Shown: positions 33,831 to 43,565 of the stretch, in pieces | How positions within the stretch are numbered: position 1 is the stretch's first letter | How the letters are laid out: the number at the start of each line of letters is the position of its first letter | The notes under the pieces: model-generated | What the model saw: the letters and a program-made list of their open reading frames with translations, nothing else | What the model was told of the DNA's origin: nothing | Database searches by the model: none | DNA from: a virus | Virus record (IMG/VR): IMGVR_UViG_3300009164_005114 | Location: 18,856 to 82,855 of that record | DNA length: 64,000 nt | Direction: 5' to 3' (one strand) | Position numbers and translations under genes: made by a program

Positions 33831-34532
33831 ATGATAAACATACCATTAACCAAAATTTTATTCTTGGATATTGAAACTGTGGGTATTCAACCTGATTGGG
33901 AGTCTCTTGAGTCTAATAGACCTGAGTTGGCATTCCAATTTAAAAATTACCACGATTGGTTTCAAAAAAGATTTCCTGAGGATGCAGATAAACCTGTAGG
34001 AGATATGTTTGTAAACCGAGCAGCATTAGTTCCTGAATTTGCAAGAATAGCATGTGTTAGCGTTGCCTTTGTTACAGATAAAGGTGAAACTAAAATGCAA
34101 TCTTTTAGTGACCCTGATGAGAAAAAATTATTACAAGATGTTCAAAAATTATTGTACCGAGTTGGGGAGTTGGGATTCTTTTTATGTGGTCATAATGTTA
34201 AAGGGTTTGATATCCCTATGATGGCAAAAAGAATGATTATGAATGGAATTCTTCCACCAAAAATATTACCAGGTCATGATACTAAACCATGGGAAATTAA
34301 AGCTCTTGATACTAAAGAACTTTGGCAATATGGTGGTTACGGGTCAATCGCATCATTAGAATTAATGTGCGTTTGTTTAGGTGTTGAATCTTCTAAAAAC
34401 ATGGAAGTAACAGGTAATAAAGTTCACGAAGCATTTTGGGTTAAAAAAGATATTAAAGGTATTGTTGAATATTGTGAAAAAGATGTATCTGTTTTAATTG
34501 ATGTAATAAATAAACTATTAAAATTAAAATAA
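33831..34532 (+). CDS. DEDD 3'-5' exonuclease (PolB-like)
   Basis: 233 residues. Exo I is ILFLDIETVG (Asp13, Glu15), exo II GHNVKGFDIPMMAK, exo III VEYCEKDVSVLID. This arrangement matches stand-alone proofreading-type exonucleases of the predicted PolB-like group and not a full polymerase. It overlaps the dUTPase start by one base. The pair are DNA-metabolism genes placed inside the glycan operon, which may indicate a block insertion or simply shared timing. Confidence 0.8.
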   Translation: MINIPLTKILFLDIETVGIQPDWESLESNRPELAFQFKNYHDWFQKRFPEDADKPVGDMFVNRAALVPEFARIACVSVAFVTDKGETKMQSFSDPDEKKLLQDVQKLLYRVGELGFFLCGHNVKGFDIPMMAKRMIMNGILPPKILPGHDTKPWEIKALDTKELWQYGGYGSIASLELMCVCLGVESSKNMEVTGNKVHEAFWVKKDIKGIVEYCEKDVSVLIDVINKLLKLK

Positions 34533-35125
34533 TGGATAAGATTTACAAAGAAATTGAAAGACAATTTGATAAGATTAAAGCTCAAGCAGGTATTGAACCT
34601 GATGAGGAATATCAAAAAGAATTAGAAGAAGCGCTTGGTTTAGATTTAGATGAAATTGAAAAATTTATGTACGACTCGGCCAGAACAAGAACTGTTAAAA
34701 TAGAGACTGTTCATAAAGACGCAGTATTCCCAAAATACGCATACCCAACCGATTCAGGATTTGATTTACATTCAACTAATGATTTAGAAGTAGGTCCGTT
34801 TGGGAGAGTTTTAGTTCCAACAGGAATTAAAGTTTCTTTTGAAGAAGGATATGAAATTCAAGTTAGACCTAAAAGTGGTTTGGCAATTAAACAAGGTTTA
34901 ACTGTTTTAAACACACCAGGAACTGTAGACCAAGGATACACAGGTGAAATACAAGTTATTGTCTTCAACACAAACAATTACGCAGTTACAATTCCAAAAG
35001 GAATGAAAGTTGGGCAAGCTGTTTTATGTCCTGTGGTTAATGGTAAGTTTGTTAATTTTGAACAGGTAAATAGTATTGAAAATAAAGACCGAGGAAATAA
35101 TGGATTTGGTAGTACAGGAATTTAA
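34532..35125 (+). CDS. dut: dUTPase with helical N-terminal extension
   Basis: 197 residues. The trimeric dUTPase motifs are present: SGFDLHS (75-81), GRVLVPTGIKV, VRPKSGLAIKQGL, NTPGTVDQGYTGEI and the C-terminal RGNNGFGSTGI. It converts dUTP to dUMP and PPi and keeps uracil out of DNA. About 60 extra N-terminal residues (MDKIYKEIERQFDKIKAQAG, then DEIEKFMYD) form a probable helical extension absent from ordinary 150-residue enzymes; it might bind a partner. It starts within the stop of the exonuclease gene. Confidence 0.93.
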   Translation: MDKIYKEIERQFDKIKAQAGIEPDEEYQKELEEALGLDLDEIEKFMYDSARTRTVKIETVHKDAVFPKYAYPTDSGFDLHSTNDLEVGPFGRVLVPTGIKVSFEEGYEIQVRPKSGLAIKQGLTVLNTPGTVDQGYTGEIQVIVFNTNNYAVTIPKGMKVGQAVLCPVVNGKFVNFEQVNSIENKDRGNNGFGSTGI

Positions 35126-35135
35126 AAAATAAATA

Positions 35136-36776
35136 ATGATTACAGTAGGATATTCAACAAGAGAACATAACCCAAAATTTATAGAATACTTAAAAAAAAG
35201 TTCAGGGTTTAAAAAAATAGAAGTTATTGAAAAAATTAATAACGGAGAAAAATCTTTAGCAGAAGTTTATAATGAAATACTTTCAGAGTCAAAAACTGAC
35301 ATAGTTGTATTATGTCATGACGACATTTACTTTGATACATCAAGTTGGTATCACAAAATAAAGTCTCATTTTGATAAAAGTGATTACGGTATTTTAGGAG
35401 TTGCGGGTACAACCCATATGTCAGAAACTGGTAGATGGTGGGAAACTAATCGTAGAAAAAACATGATTGGTATTGTTAATCACGAAAGTGGTGGAAAAAA
35501 ATGGACATCAAAATACTCCGAAGATTTAAATAAATCTATTAAGGAAACCGTTATTGTTGATGGTTTGTTTATCGCATTAAGTAAATCAAGAATCAAAACT
35601 AATTTTTTGGAAGAGTTTAAAGGGTTTCACTTTTATGATATCGCATTTTGTTTTGAAAATTACTTACAAGGGGTTAAAGTTGGTGTTATAACAAATATTA
35701 GAATTACTCATAAATCTATAGGACAAACAAATGACCAATGGGAAGAAAATAGAGAATTGTTTGTTAAAAAATATGGTGAAAATTTACCATCAAAAATTCC
35801 ATTTGACCCAAATAAAAGAATTAAAGTTTTACTATCTTGTCTTTTCTTTAGAGGATTTACAGGTTCTGAATTATATGTTTTTGAACTTGCTAAAAGTTTA
35901 ATTAAATTAAATTGTAGTGTAACCATTTTATCTCAAATTGGAGGACCATTAACTGACATGGCAAAAAAATTGGGTATTAAATGTGTGTCATTTGAAAACG
36001 CGCCAGGTTTTAAACTTGGCGATGGTCAATGGGGTATGAACACCCCTGAAGGGTTTAAGCCATCAACACCAAATGCTTTGTATAAAGTTTCTGAAGTTGA
36101 TTATGATATTGTCCACATCCAACACAAACCAGTTACTGAAAGAATTTTAAACATGTATCCTGAATTGGATAAAATTTGTACTATTCATTCTGAGGTAATG
36201 TCAAAAGAACTTGAAAATCCAATTCTTAACGATACAATAAAAAAATATATCGCAATTCGTCCTGAGATTAAATCTCATATGATTGAAAATTTTCAAATTC
36301 CTGAAGAAATGATTGAGGTCATTTACAATCCAGTTGATAATGAAAAATTTAAATCTAAAACTATACCAACTGAAAACTATGTGTTATTTGTTGGTACTAT
36401 AGATTATTTAAGAAAAGAAGCAATTTTAGATTTAATTGAATACACAAGAGAAATTGGAAAAGAGTTATGGTTAGTAGGTGAAAATAATGGAAATTATTTA
36501 GAAAATATTTTACTTGAGGACCATGTTAAACATTTCCCATCAACTTGGAACATTGAGGATTTTATAACTAAATCTTACGAAACTGCGGGTATTCAATTAG
36601 GTAGAACAACTATTGAAAGTTGGTTGTGTAATAAACCAAGTTGGATTTATAAGGTAAATTCAAATGGATTTATTTTATCAAAAGAAAAACATGAACCCCC
36701 AACCGATATTGAGAAATATTATACCATGAATGTTGCTCAACAAATAAGAAATGAATATGTTAAAATATTATCATAA
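35136..36776 (+). CDS. Two-domain glycosyltransferase (GT-A plus GT-B)
   Basis: 546 residues. Residues 1-220 look like a GT2-type domain: ITVGYSTREHNPKF, VVLCHDDIYFD (metal site), VDGLFIALSKSRI and FYDIAFCFENYLQGV. Residues 230-546 are GT4-like: KVLLSCLFFRGFTGSELYVF, VHIQHKPVTERIL, IEVIYNPVDNEKF and LFVGTIDYLRKEAI. Fusions of this kind often add two sugars in sequence. It overlaps the next gene by one base. Sugar specificities unknown. Confidence 0.75.
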   Translation: MITVGYSTREHNPKFIEYLKKSSGFKKIEVIEKINNGEKSLAEVYNEILSESKTDIVVLCHDDIYFDTSSWYHKIKSHFDKSDYGILGVAGTTHMSETGRWWETNRRKNMIGIVNHESGGKKWTSKYSEDLNKSIKETVIVDGLFIALSKSRIKTNFLEEFKGFHFYDIAFCFENYLQGVKVGVITNIRITHKSIGQTNDQWEENRELFVKKYGENLPSKIPFDPNKRIKVLLSCLFFRGFTGSELYVFELAKSLIKLNCSVTILSQIGGPLTDMAKKLGIKCVSFENAPGFKLGDGQWGMNTPEGFKPSTPNALYKVSEVDYDIVHIQHKPVTERILNMYPELDKICTIHSEVMSKELENPILNDTIKKYIAIRPEIKSHMIENFQIPEEMIEVIYNPVDNEKFKSKTIPTENYVLFVGTIDYLRKEAILDLIEYTREIGKELWLVGENNGNYLENILLEDHVKHFPSTWNIEDFITKSYETAGIQLGRTTIESWLCNKPSWIYKVNSNGFILSKEKHEPPTDIEKYYTMNVAQQIRNEYVKILS

Positions 36777-37933
36777 TGAAAATAGGAATAATTGGTGCGA
36801 ATGATTTAAGTGTGTCTTTTGGATTATTATGTGAAAAAAAAGGTCACACCGTTATTGTTGCGGATTCAGATGAAAACTATATTTTTAATTTAAATCAAAA
36901 AATTTGTTTAACTAATGAACCATTAGTTCAATCTATGTTATTTGATACCACAAAATTTAGTGGTACCACAAATCATTTAGATTTAATTAAAAATTCTGAT
37001 TTAATTTTTGTTTTTGTGACAACACCATCAAATGTTAATGGTAGTTATGACACAACTAAAGTTTTTGAATTTGTTGCTGAATTTTATACAGCATCATCAT
37101 TAGACATACCTCTTTATGATAAAAAATTAATAATAAGTTCTGTTGTTAATCCTGGTGATGTTGACCAAATACAACAAAGGTTAAGTATGTTTAACGTACA
37201 AGTTGCATATAATCCTTTATTCACAGTTGAAGGTGAGATGGTTAAAAATATTGAGGAGTCTGACATAGTTTTAATTGGTAGTGAACATCAAGAACTTTCA
37301 AATACTTTAACTTACTTACATACTAAAATTAAAACAGTTCCCGTTAACACTTACGTAATGTCCCCAAAAGCGTCTGAAATAACTAAATTATCTATTAATT
37401 GTTTTTTGGCATCAAAAATTAGTTACGCAAATATGATAGGTGAAATTATGAGTAAATCAGGAATTGAAGAAGAAACTAATATTGTGTTAACAGCCATTGG
37501 TGGGGATTCCAGAATTGGTAAAAAATTAATGAAATATGGTTTTGGTTTTGGAGGACCTTTAATTCCTAAAGATAATAGAGCATTACAATTTTATTCAAAA
37601 TCAATTGACGCAAATTCTGAGTTACTTTTAAATGTAGAAACATTTAATAAATCTCATTCAGAATTTATTAAAAATTATTATATACAAGGAAACCCAAATA
37701 AAGAAGTACCATTTGTGTTAAACCACATTACCCATAAAAAAGGAAGTGTAACATTAGATGAATCACAACAATTTCAATTATGTGTAGATTTACTAATAGA
37801 AGGATATTATGTGAATGTTATTGAAATTTCAGAGATTGCAAATAAATTAAATTCTTTGTCCGAATCATACGATGGTAGATTAAGATTTTACAAACAAGGG
37901 ACTAAACCCGAAGGTATTTTAATTAATTTATAA
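36776..37933 (+). CDS. UDP-sugar 6-dehydrogenase-like protein lacking the catalytic Cys
   Basis: 385 residues of the UDP-glucose / GDP-mannose dehydrogenase superfamily. It has an N-terminal Rossmann domain (KIGIIGANDLSVSFG), VFVTTPSN, the Lys204-Asn208 pair (EITKLSINCFLASKISYANM) and GFGFGGPLIPKD. In active enzymes this last motif is GFGGxCxPKD with a nucleophilic Cys; here Leu262 occupies that position. The NAD-binding Gly pattern is also altered (GIIGAND). It may catalyse only the first oxidation, bind a sugar nucleotide, or be inactive. Both ends overlap neighbours by one base. Confidence 0.75.
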   Translation: MKIGIIGANDLSVSFGLLCEKKGHTVIVADSDENYIFNLNQKICLTNEPLVQSMLFDTTKFSGTTNHLDLIKNSDLIFVFVTTPSNVNGSYDTTKVFEFVAEFYTASSLDIPLYDKKLIISSVVNPGDVDQIQQRLSMFNVQVAYNPLFTVEGEMVKNIEESDIVLIGSEHQELSNTLTYLHTKIKTVPVNTYVMSPKASEITKLSINCFLASKISYANMIGEIMSKSGIEEETNIVLTAIGGDSRIGKKLMKYGFGFGGPLIPKDNRALQFYSKSIDANSELLLNVETFNKSHSEFIKNYYIQGNPNKEVPFVLNHITHKKGSVTLDESQQFQLCVDLLIEGYYVNVIEISEIANKLNSLSESYDGRLRFYKQGTKPEGILINL

Positions 37934-38643
37934 TGATAGTATTAACTACAACATATAATTGTGAAAAATTTGTAGAAAAATCTTTATTGACGATTATGTC
38001 TCAAAGGTTTAAAGATTTTAAGTGTTATATTACTGATGACATGTCAACTGATAAAACCGTTGATGTTATAAAAAAAACTATAAGTGGTGATGATAGATTT
38101 GTTTTAATTGAAAACAAACAAAAGATGTATCAGCCAGGTAACTATGACCAAATAATTCGTGGGATGAATATTCATGATAATGAAATTTGTGTTGAAATTG
38201 ATGGAGATGATTGGTTACCAAATTCAAATGTTTTATCATTTATTGATGAAATATATAAAAATGAAAATGTTTGGATGACTAGTGGTTCGTTCAAATATCA
38301 CGATGGGAGGCCAGGTTTTGCAAATCCCCCAAAAAATTTTACAACTGTTAGAAACCAAACTTTTACTTTATCTCATTTAAGAACTTGGAAATCTTGGTTA
38401 TGGAAAAAAATTAAAGAAGATGATTTAAAAGATGTTTCAGGAAATTACTGGAGTGTCGCAGGTGATTTATCATTTATGTTTCCAATGTTAGAAATGTCAG
38501 GAGAAGAACACTTCAAATTTATTCCCGAAGTGTTATATGTCTATAACGAATCAAATCCATTAAACGACCATAAAGTTAACATGAATAAAGTGGTATCAAC
38601 TGTTAATATTATTAGAAATAAACCTGAATATAACAGAATATAA
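37933..38643 (+). CDS. GT2 family glycosyltransferase
   Basis: 236 residues. IVLTTTYNCEKFVEKSLLTI at the start, ITDDMSTDKTVDVI (nucleotide site) and VEIDGDDWLPN (metal-binding Asp-x-Asp region) are classical GT2 features. VAGDLSFMFPMLE could carry the catalytic base. It lies in a tightly packed run between the dehydrogenase-like gene and another GT2. Confidence 0.85.
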   Translation: MIVLTTTYNCEKFVEKSLLTIMSQRFKDFKCYITDDMSTDKTVDVIKKTISGDDRFVLIENKQKMYQPGNYDQIIRGMNIHDNEICVEIDGDDWLPNSNVLSFIDEIYKNENVWMTSGSFKYHDGRPGFANPPKNFTTVRNQTFTLSHLRTWKSWLWKKIKEDDLKDVSGNYWSVAGDLSFMFPMLEMSGEEHFKFIPEVLYVYNESNPLNDHKVNMNKVVSTVNIIRNKPEYNRI

Positions 38644-39333
38644 GTGAAAATATCAATTTGTATCCCAACATGGGAACAATACGACAGAGGAGTTGAATTT
38701 CTAAGAAATAATTTAGAACGTATTTTAACCCAAACATATAAAAATTTTAACGTAATAATTTCAGACCATAGTAAAGATGATAAAATTAAATTACTATGCG
38801 ATTCGTATTCAGATAAATTTGAAATTAAATATGTTAAGAATCAAACCCTTTTAGGTAATGGACCTGCCAACACTAACAACGCAATAATTAATGCGGACGG
38901 GGACATTATTAAAATAATATTCCAAGATGATTTTTTATATCAAGATAAGTCATTAGAAATAATTGCAAAAGAATTTGAAAACACCGAATGTAATTGGTTA
39001 GTTAGTGGTTGTAACCATACACATGATGATGGAAAAAATTTTTCAAACTTTATGGTTCCATATTGGAACGACAACATTGCAACAGGAACAAATACAATTA
39101 GTTCTCCCTCAGTTTTATCTTTTAGAAATAATAATCCTTGTCTTTTTGATGAAGAATTAACTATGTTAATGGACTGTGAAATGTATTATCAACTTTACAT
39201 CAGATACGGATTACCTAAAATTATTACGGACTGTTTAATCACAAATAGAATGCACCAACATCAAATTAGTAGTTTATATAATAAAGATATGTGGTCAGAA
39301 ATAAATCATGTAAAAATTAAACACAGCATATAA
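38644..39333 (+). CDS. GT2 family glycosyltransferase
   Basis: 229 residues from a GTG directly after the previous stop (TAAGTG). MKISICIPTWEQYDRGVEFL, ISDHSKDDKIKLL and IKIIFQDDFLY give the GT2 nucleotide and metal sites, and LMDCEMYYQLYIRYG fits the acceptor end. No in-frame ATG lies nearby, which supports the GTG start. Confidence 0.8.
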   Translation: MKISICIPTWEQYDRGVEFLRNNLERILTQTYKNFNVIISDHSKDDKIKLLCDSYSDKFEIKYVKNQTLLGNGPANTNNAIINADGDIIKIIFQDDFLYQDKSLEIIAKEFENTECNWLVSGCNHTHDDGKNFSNFMVPYWNDNIATGTNTISSPSVLSFRNNNPCLFDEELTMLMDCEMYYQLYIRYGLPKIITDCLITNRMHQHQISSLYNKDMWSEINHVKIKHSI

Positions 39334-39334
39334 A

Positions 39335-40219
39335 ATGAAAAATCCAAAAGTATATATCAACATTCCAGCACAAGCAATCGCAGGTGGAGTTGAGTCTTTA
39401 TTTCAATTAGCCGACGCAATTAACAATGTTGGAGGTGAATCAATCATATTATGGGATATTCAATACGGAGACCCAATTCCTGGAAAATATAAACATTATA
39501 ATGTACAACATTCAAAAGAAGTTGAAGATACTTCTGATAATTGGATTATTTATCCTGAAGTTTGGACTGAAAAATTACACACTTATAAAAACTTAAAGAA
39601 AGCGATATGGTGGTTAAGTGTTGATAATAATCACGGTAAATTTAAAGAATTTTCTGATTCAAATATTACACATTTTTATCAGTCTTTTTATGCGTTAGAT
39701 TTTTTACAAAAAAATGGTGTTGAGAAATATCTTCCGTTATTTGATTATATCCCCGCAAAATATACTGAATCAACTTATGATATTTCTGAAAAGAAAAATA
39801 TTGTTTGTTACAATCCTGTTAAGGGTCTTGAAATTACCAATCAAATTAAATCTTTAAATCCTGATATTCAATTTGTACCTATTGTTGGTATGGAAGAAAA
39901 TCAAATTATTGACCTGTTAAAAACAAGTAAAATTTATATTGATTTTGGTCACCATCCTGGGAGAGATAGGATACCAAGAGAATCTGCAATACTCGGAAAT
40001 TGTGTTATAACAAATTCAAAAGGAGCTGCGGGATTTTATAATGACATACCTGCCAGCAAACAATATAAAACATCAAACGTCGAGGAAATTGGAACTGCAA
40101 TTCGTAACTGTTTTGAAAACTTTGAATCCGTAATCAATGAATACGCAATATACAGGTCTTCAATTAAAAACCAAAAAGAACAATTACATAACCTTGTAAA
40201 ACAATATTTTATATTATGA
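39335..40219 (+). CDS. GT-B-like glycosyltransferase
   Basis: 294 residues. The N-terminal part (VYINIPAQAIAGGVESLFQL) and the C-terminal IDFGHHPGRDRIPRESAILG, then NCVITNSKGAAGF, resemble the donor-binding half of GT-B enzymes where an Arg/Glu pair contacts the nucleotide. It is short for the fold, so one Rossmann domain may be reduced. Sits between GT2 and methyltransferase genes and overlaps the latter by four bases. Confidence 0.6.
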   Translation: MKNPKVYINIPAQAIAGGVESLFQLADAINNVGGESIILWDIQYGDPIPGKYKHYNVQHSKEVEDTSDNWIIYPEVWTEKLHTYKNLKKAIWWLSVDNNHGKFKEFSDSNITHFYQSFYALDFLQKNGVEKYLPLFDYIPAKYTESTYDISEKKNIVCYNPVKGLEITNQIKSLNPDIQFVPIVGMEENQIIDLLKTSKIYIDFGHHPGRDRIPRESAILGNCVITNSKGAAGFYNDIPASKQYKTSNVEEIGTAIRNCFENFESVINEYAIYRSSIKNQKEQLHNLVKQYFIL

Positions 40220-40887
40220 TTTTAAATGATGACTTAGGGGTAAATAAAGATGTTTTATATAAGATTACATCAAAATATACTGAATCAATATTTGTTGATT
40301 TAGGAGTTAGAGAAGGTCTCTCTTCTAAAATAATGTTATCGGATTCTGTTAAGAATAATAATAAAGTATTTGGTGTTGATGTTGATTGGGGTATGTTAAA
40401 CTCTGAAGTGAAATCTCACCCTAACTATACAACAATTTTAGGTGATTCATCTACTGTTGGGAAATATTGGAATGAAAAAATAAACGGGTTATTTGTAGAT
40501 ACTTTTCATATTAAAGACCAAGTTTTATCTGAATTATATTTTTGGTATCCCCATATTAAAGAAGGCGGTTTTATTGCTTTCCATGACACAAATTGGCCAC
40601 AAGGTCAACATGATGAATATGGAGGGATTACTTGGGGTAGAGTTGAAGAGGGGGTTAAATCATTCTTTAATGTTGATTCTCTAAACTATGAAGATGAACA
40701 CATTAAGATGATTAATTATCCTGAATCGTGGGGACTAACAATTGTTGAAATCAAAAAGAAAAAAGACTATGTTTCCGAGTTTCCTAACTGGAAAGAAATT
40801 ATTGATAGAAGAAATCATTTAATTAGTCTTTTTTGGAATGAAGAAAATAAATCTGATGTTAAAATTGACTTAGTATTAAATGTATGA
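40216..40887 (+). CDS. Class I SAM-dependent methyltransferase
   Basis: 223 residues. The SAM site is visible as SIFVDLGVREGLSSKIM, then VFGVDVDWGML and ILGDSSTVGKYW. GLFVDTFHIKDQVLSEL and GGFIAFHDTNW follow, as in methyltransferases of surface-sugar loci (Methyltransf_24 type), where the His-Asp of the last motif can bind a metal. It probably methylates a sugar hydroxyl of the phage-made glycan. It overlaps the Glf gene by eight bases. Confidence 0.75.
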   Translation: MILNDDLGVNKDVLYKITSKYTESIFVDLGVREGLSSKIMLSDSVKNNNKVFGVDVDWGMLNSEVKSHPNYTTILGDSSTVGKYWNEKINGLFVDTFHIKDQVLSELYFWYPHIKEGGFIAFHDTNWPQGQHDEYGGITWGRVEEGVKSFFNVDSLNYEDEHIKMINYPESWGLTIVEIKKKKDYVSEFPNWKEIIDRRNHLISLFWNEENKSDVKIDLVLNV

Positions 40888-41977
40888 TTATGTAATAGTA
40901 GGTAGCGGATTCTTTGGTTCTATATGTGCTAGAGAGCTAACTGATAACGGATACAAATGTTTGGTGATTGAAAATCGCAATCATATTGGTGGTAATTGTC
41001 ATACCGAAAAAAGAGACAATATTAATATCCATACATATGGACCACATATTTTTCACACCTCAGATGAAGAAATTTGGAATTGGATTAACAAATATGTTAA
41101 GTTCAATAACTTTACTTTAACTCCTGTCGCAAATTATAATGGTGAAATATATTCATTACCTTTTAGTATGTGGACATTCAATAAATTATGGAATGTAACA
41201 ACACCTGAAGAAGCCAAAGAGATTATTAAATCTCAATCAATGGACATTGATGAACCTAAAAATTTAGAAGAACAAGCAATAAAATTAGTTGGTAGAGATG
41301 TGTACGAAAAATTAATTAAAGGTTACACCGCAAAACAATGGAGAAAAGACCCTAAAGATTTACCAAAAGAAATTATTAAAAGATTACCCGTTAGATTTAC
41401 ATACGATAACAATTATTTTAATGACACATATCAAGGAATACCTATTGGTGGGTATACTCAAATTTTTGAAAAGTTATTAGATGGTATTGAGGTTAAATTA
41501 AATGTCGACTACTTTGAAAATAAAGAATATTGGGATAGTATCTCCGATAAAGTAATTTATACAGGTCCAATTGATAGATTCTATGATTATCAGTTTGGTG
41601 AGTTGGAATACAAGACGACTAAATTTGAACATGACAGATACCCTGAAGAAAATTTCCAAGGGACTGCGGTAATGAATTATACAGATTTGAAAATATCTTA
41701 TACAAGAATTATTGAACATAAACATTTTGAAAAATCTGAATCCCCTGTAAGTTGGATAACTTACGAAACTCCTGTTGAATATCGTGCAAATGAAACTGAA
41801 CCGTATTACCCAGTTAACGATTCAGAAAACAATTTAAAATATTCAAAATATAAAGAATTGTCAGATTCACAATCAAAATACATTTTTGGTGGTAGATTGG
41901 CACAATACAAATATTACGACATGCACCAAGTAATACAAAGTGCGTTAGACACCGTAAAAACATTAATAAAAAAATAA
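40880..41977 (+). CDS. glf: UDP-galactopyranose mutase
   Basis: 365 residues, the usual length. The FAD site is YDYVIVGSGFFGSICAREL with VIENRNHIGGNCHTE. The typical HTYGPHIFHTSDEEIWNWI follows, and the C-terminal end has GRLAQYKYYDMHQVI. The flavoenzyme interconverts UDP-galactopyranose and UDP-galactofuranose, so the phage can supply Galf donors to its glycosyltransferases. The host must supply UDP-Gal. Confidence 0.93.
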   Translation: MYDYVIVGSGFFGSICARELTDNGYKCLVIENRNHIGGNCHTEKRDNINIHTYGPHIFHTSDEEIWNWINKYVKFNNFTLTPVANYNGEIYSLPFSMWTFNKLWNVTTPEEAKEIIKSQSMDIDEPKNLEEQAIKLVGRDVYEKLIKGYTAKQWRKDPKDLPKEIIKRLPVRFTYDNNYFNDTYQGIPIGGYTQIFEKLLDGIEVKLNVDYFENKEYWDSISDKVIYTGPIDRFYDYQFGELEYKTTKFEHDRYPEENFQGTAVMNYTDLKISYTRIIEHKHFEKSESPVSWITYETPVEYRANETEPYYPVNDSENNLKYSKYKELSDSQSKYIFGGRLAQYKYYDMHQVIQSALDTVKTLIKK

Positions 41978-41978
41978 C

Positions 41979-42779
41979 ATGTATAATTTGTCAGTAATAT
42001 CAAGTTTTGGTTTAGACGTTAGTTTTCAAACCGAAAAATTTTGTGAATTGTACGCGGATATGATTCCAAACACACCTAAAGAGTCAATTAGGATTTTATG
42101 GGTTATGGAACCCAATGGAGTTTCAGGGTTTAGACAGAACGCAATAGATAACCATGGAAAATTTGATTTAATTTTAACTGGTGATAAAGAAATTTTGGCA
42201 TCATGCCCAAATGCAAAACTGTTCCCTTATGGTACAACTTGGATTAAAGATTTTGAATTTCCTGAACAAAAAGAATATTGTATTACAACATTAATTGGAG
42301 GTAAGACACAATGTTCGGGTCATGTATTAAGACATTCAGTACCTGAAAAAAGTAAATTAATAACATCAATTCCTGTTCATTTATATAACAGCATTAATAC
42401 TTCGTTTACCCCATTACCTGAAATGAGAAAAATGAAAAGTAATTTGTGGAAGAATGAATTATTTTATTCCCAATTTCATATTGTAATTGAAAATGTGACT
42501 GAGGATAATTGGTTTACAGAAAAATTAATTGATTGTTTCCAAACAAAAACAATTCCAATTTATATTGGATGTGATAATATTGGAGATTATTTTGATTTAA
42601 GGGGTATGTTCCATGTAAAAACATTAGATGAAATGGTTGAGGTATGTAATACAATTACACCTGAAACATATCAAAATATTTTAGAATATGTTAATATAAA
42701 TTATGAAAAGTCCATGAATTACCATGACTTTAGAAAAAGGATTGAAAACGAAGTTAAATTATTTATTTCAAATAACTAA
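41979..42779 (+). CDS. GT10-like fucosyltransferase
   Basis: 266 residues. The C-terminal donor-binding signature of alpha-1,3/4-fucosyltransferases is recognisable in FHIVIENVTEDNWFTEKLID, then CFQTKTIPIYIGC (family pattern: Phe-x-Ile-x-x-Glu-Asn, then Thr-Glu-Lys, then Pro-x-Tyr-x-Gly). The N-terminal half is divergent. It would use a GDP-6-deoxy-sugar, consistent with the gmd and fcl-like genes close by. Two-base gap after glf and a three-base gap before the GT11 gene. Confidence 0.75.
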   Translation: MYNLSVISSFGLDVSFQTEKFCELYADMIPNTPKESIRILWVMEPNGVSGFRQNAIDNHGKFDLILTGDKEILASCPNAKLFPYGTTWIKDFEFPEQKEYCITTLIGGKTQCSGHVLRHSVPEKSKLITSIPVHLYNSINTSFTPLPEMRKMKSNLWKNELFYSQFHIVIENVTEDNWFTEKLIDCFQTKTIPIYIGCDNIGDYFDLRGMFHVKTLDEMVEVCNTITPETYQNILEYVNINYEKSMNYHDFRKRIENEVKLFISNN

Positions 42780-42782
42780 AAT

Positions 42783-43565
42783 ATGGATGTAGTATCAACA
42801 AGATTAATGGGCGGATTAGGAAACATAATGTTTCAAATTGCCGCAGCATATAGTGTATCTCTTAGAGATAATAAAGAAATGATTTGTGATACAAGGGATA
42901 TGATGATACCTCACAAACCATATACTTTTTATCTTGATAATATTTTTAGAAAAGTAAAATTTTCGGACAGCTTATCTATTTTAAATCCTATTGGAGAATG
43001 TGGATTCCATTACTGCGATATACCAAAAATTCAAGGTAATGTTAAGTTAATTGGTCATTTTCAAAGTGAAAAATATTTTATTAATCACAAAAATGAATTA
43101 TTAGATTTATTTGAAATTGATGAAAAAACTAAAACAACTTTATTAGAAAAATACGGTGAGGTTCTTAATCAAGATACGTGTTCAATCCATGTTAGAAGAG
43201 GGGATTATTTAGGACTACCCAATCATCACCCAACTCAACCAATTAGTTATTATGAAAATGCAATTAAAATTATTGGAGAAGAAAAACATTTTTTAATATT
43301 TTCTGATGACATAAAATGGTGTGAAGAAAATTTTAATTTCTTAAAAAATAAAACATTTGTTTCAGGTAATCTGGACTATGAAGACCTATACCTAATGTCA
43401 ATGTGTAAACATAATATAATTGCCAACTCAACCTTTAGCTGGTGGGGAGCATGGTTAAATAAAAATGAAAGTAAACAAGTTGTTATACCATCAAAATGGT
43501 TTGGAATTTCTAATTCACATTTAAACACTAATGACTTATATTGTGATAAATGGATTAAACTATGA
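42783..43565 (+). CDS. GT11 alpha-1,2-fucosyltransferase-like
   Basis: 260 residues. TRLMGGLGNIMFQIAAAYSV at the N-terminus, HVRRGDYLG (donor-binding Arg motif) and ANSTFSWWGAWLN near the C-terminus are the three conserved blocks of GT11. It would transfer fucose or a related GDP-deoxyhexose. It overlaps the fcl-like gene by four bases (ATGA), tying it to GDP-fucose-type donor supply. Confidence 0.87.
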   Translation: MDVVSTRLMGGLGNIMFQIAAAYSVSLRDNKEMICDTRDMMIPHKPYTFYLDNIFRKVKFSDSLSILNPIGECGFHYCDIPKIQGNVKLIGHFQSEKYFINHKNELLDLFEIDEKTKTTLLEKYGEVLNQDTCSIHVRRGDYLGLPNHHPTQPISYYENAIKIIGEEKHFLIFSDDIKWCEENFNFLKNKTFVSGNLDYEDLYLMSMCKHNIIANSTFSWWGAWLNKNESKQVVIPSKWFGISNSHLNTNDLYCDKWIKL

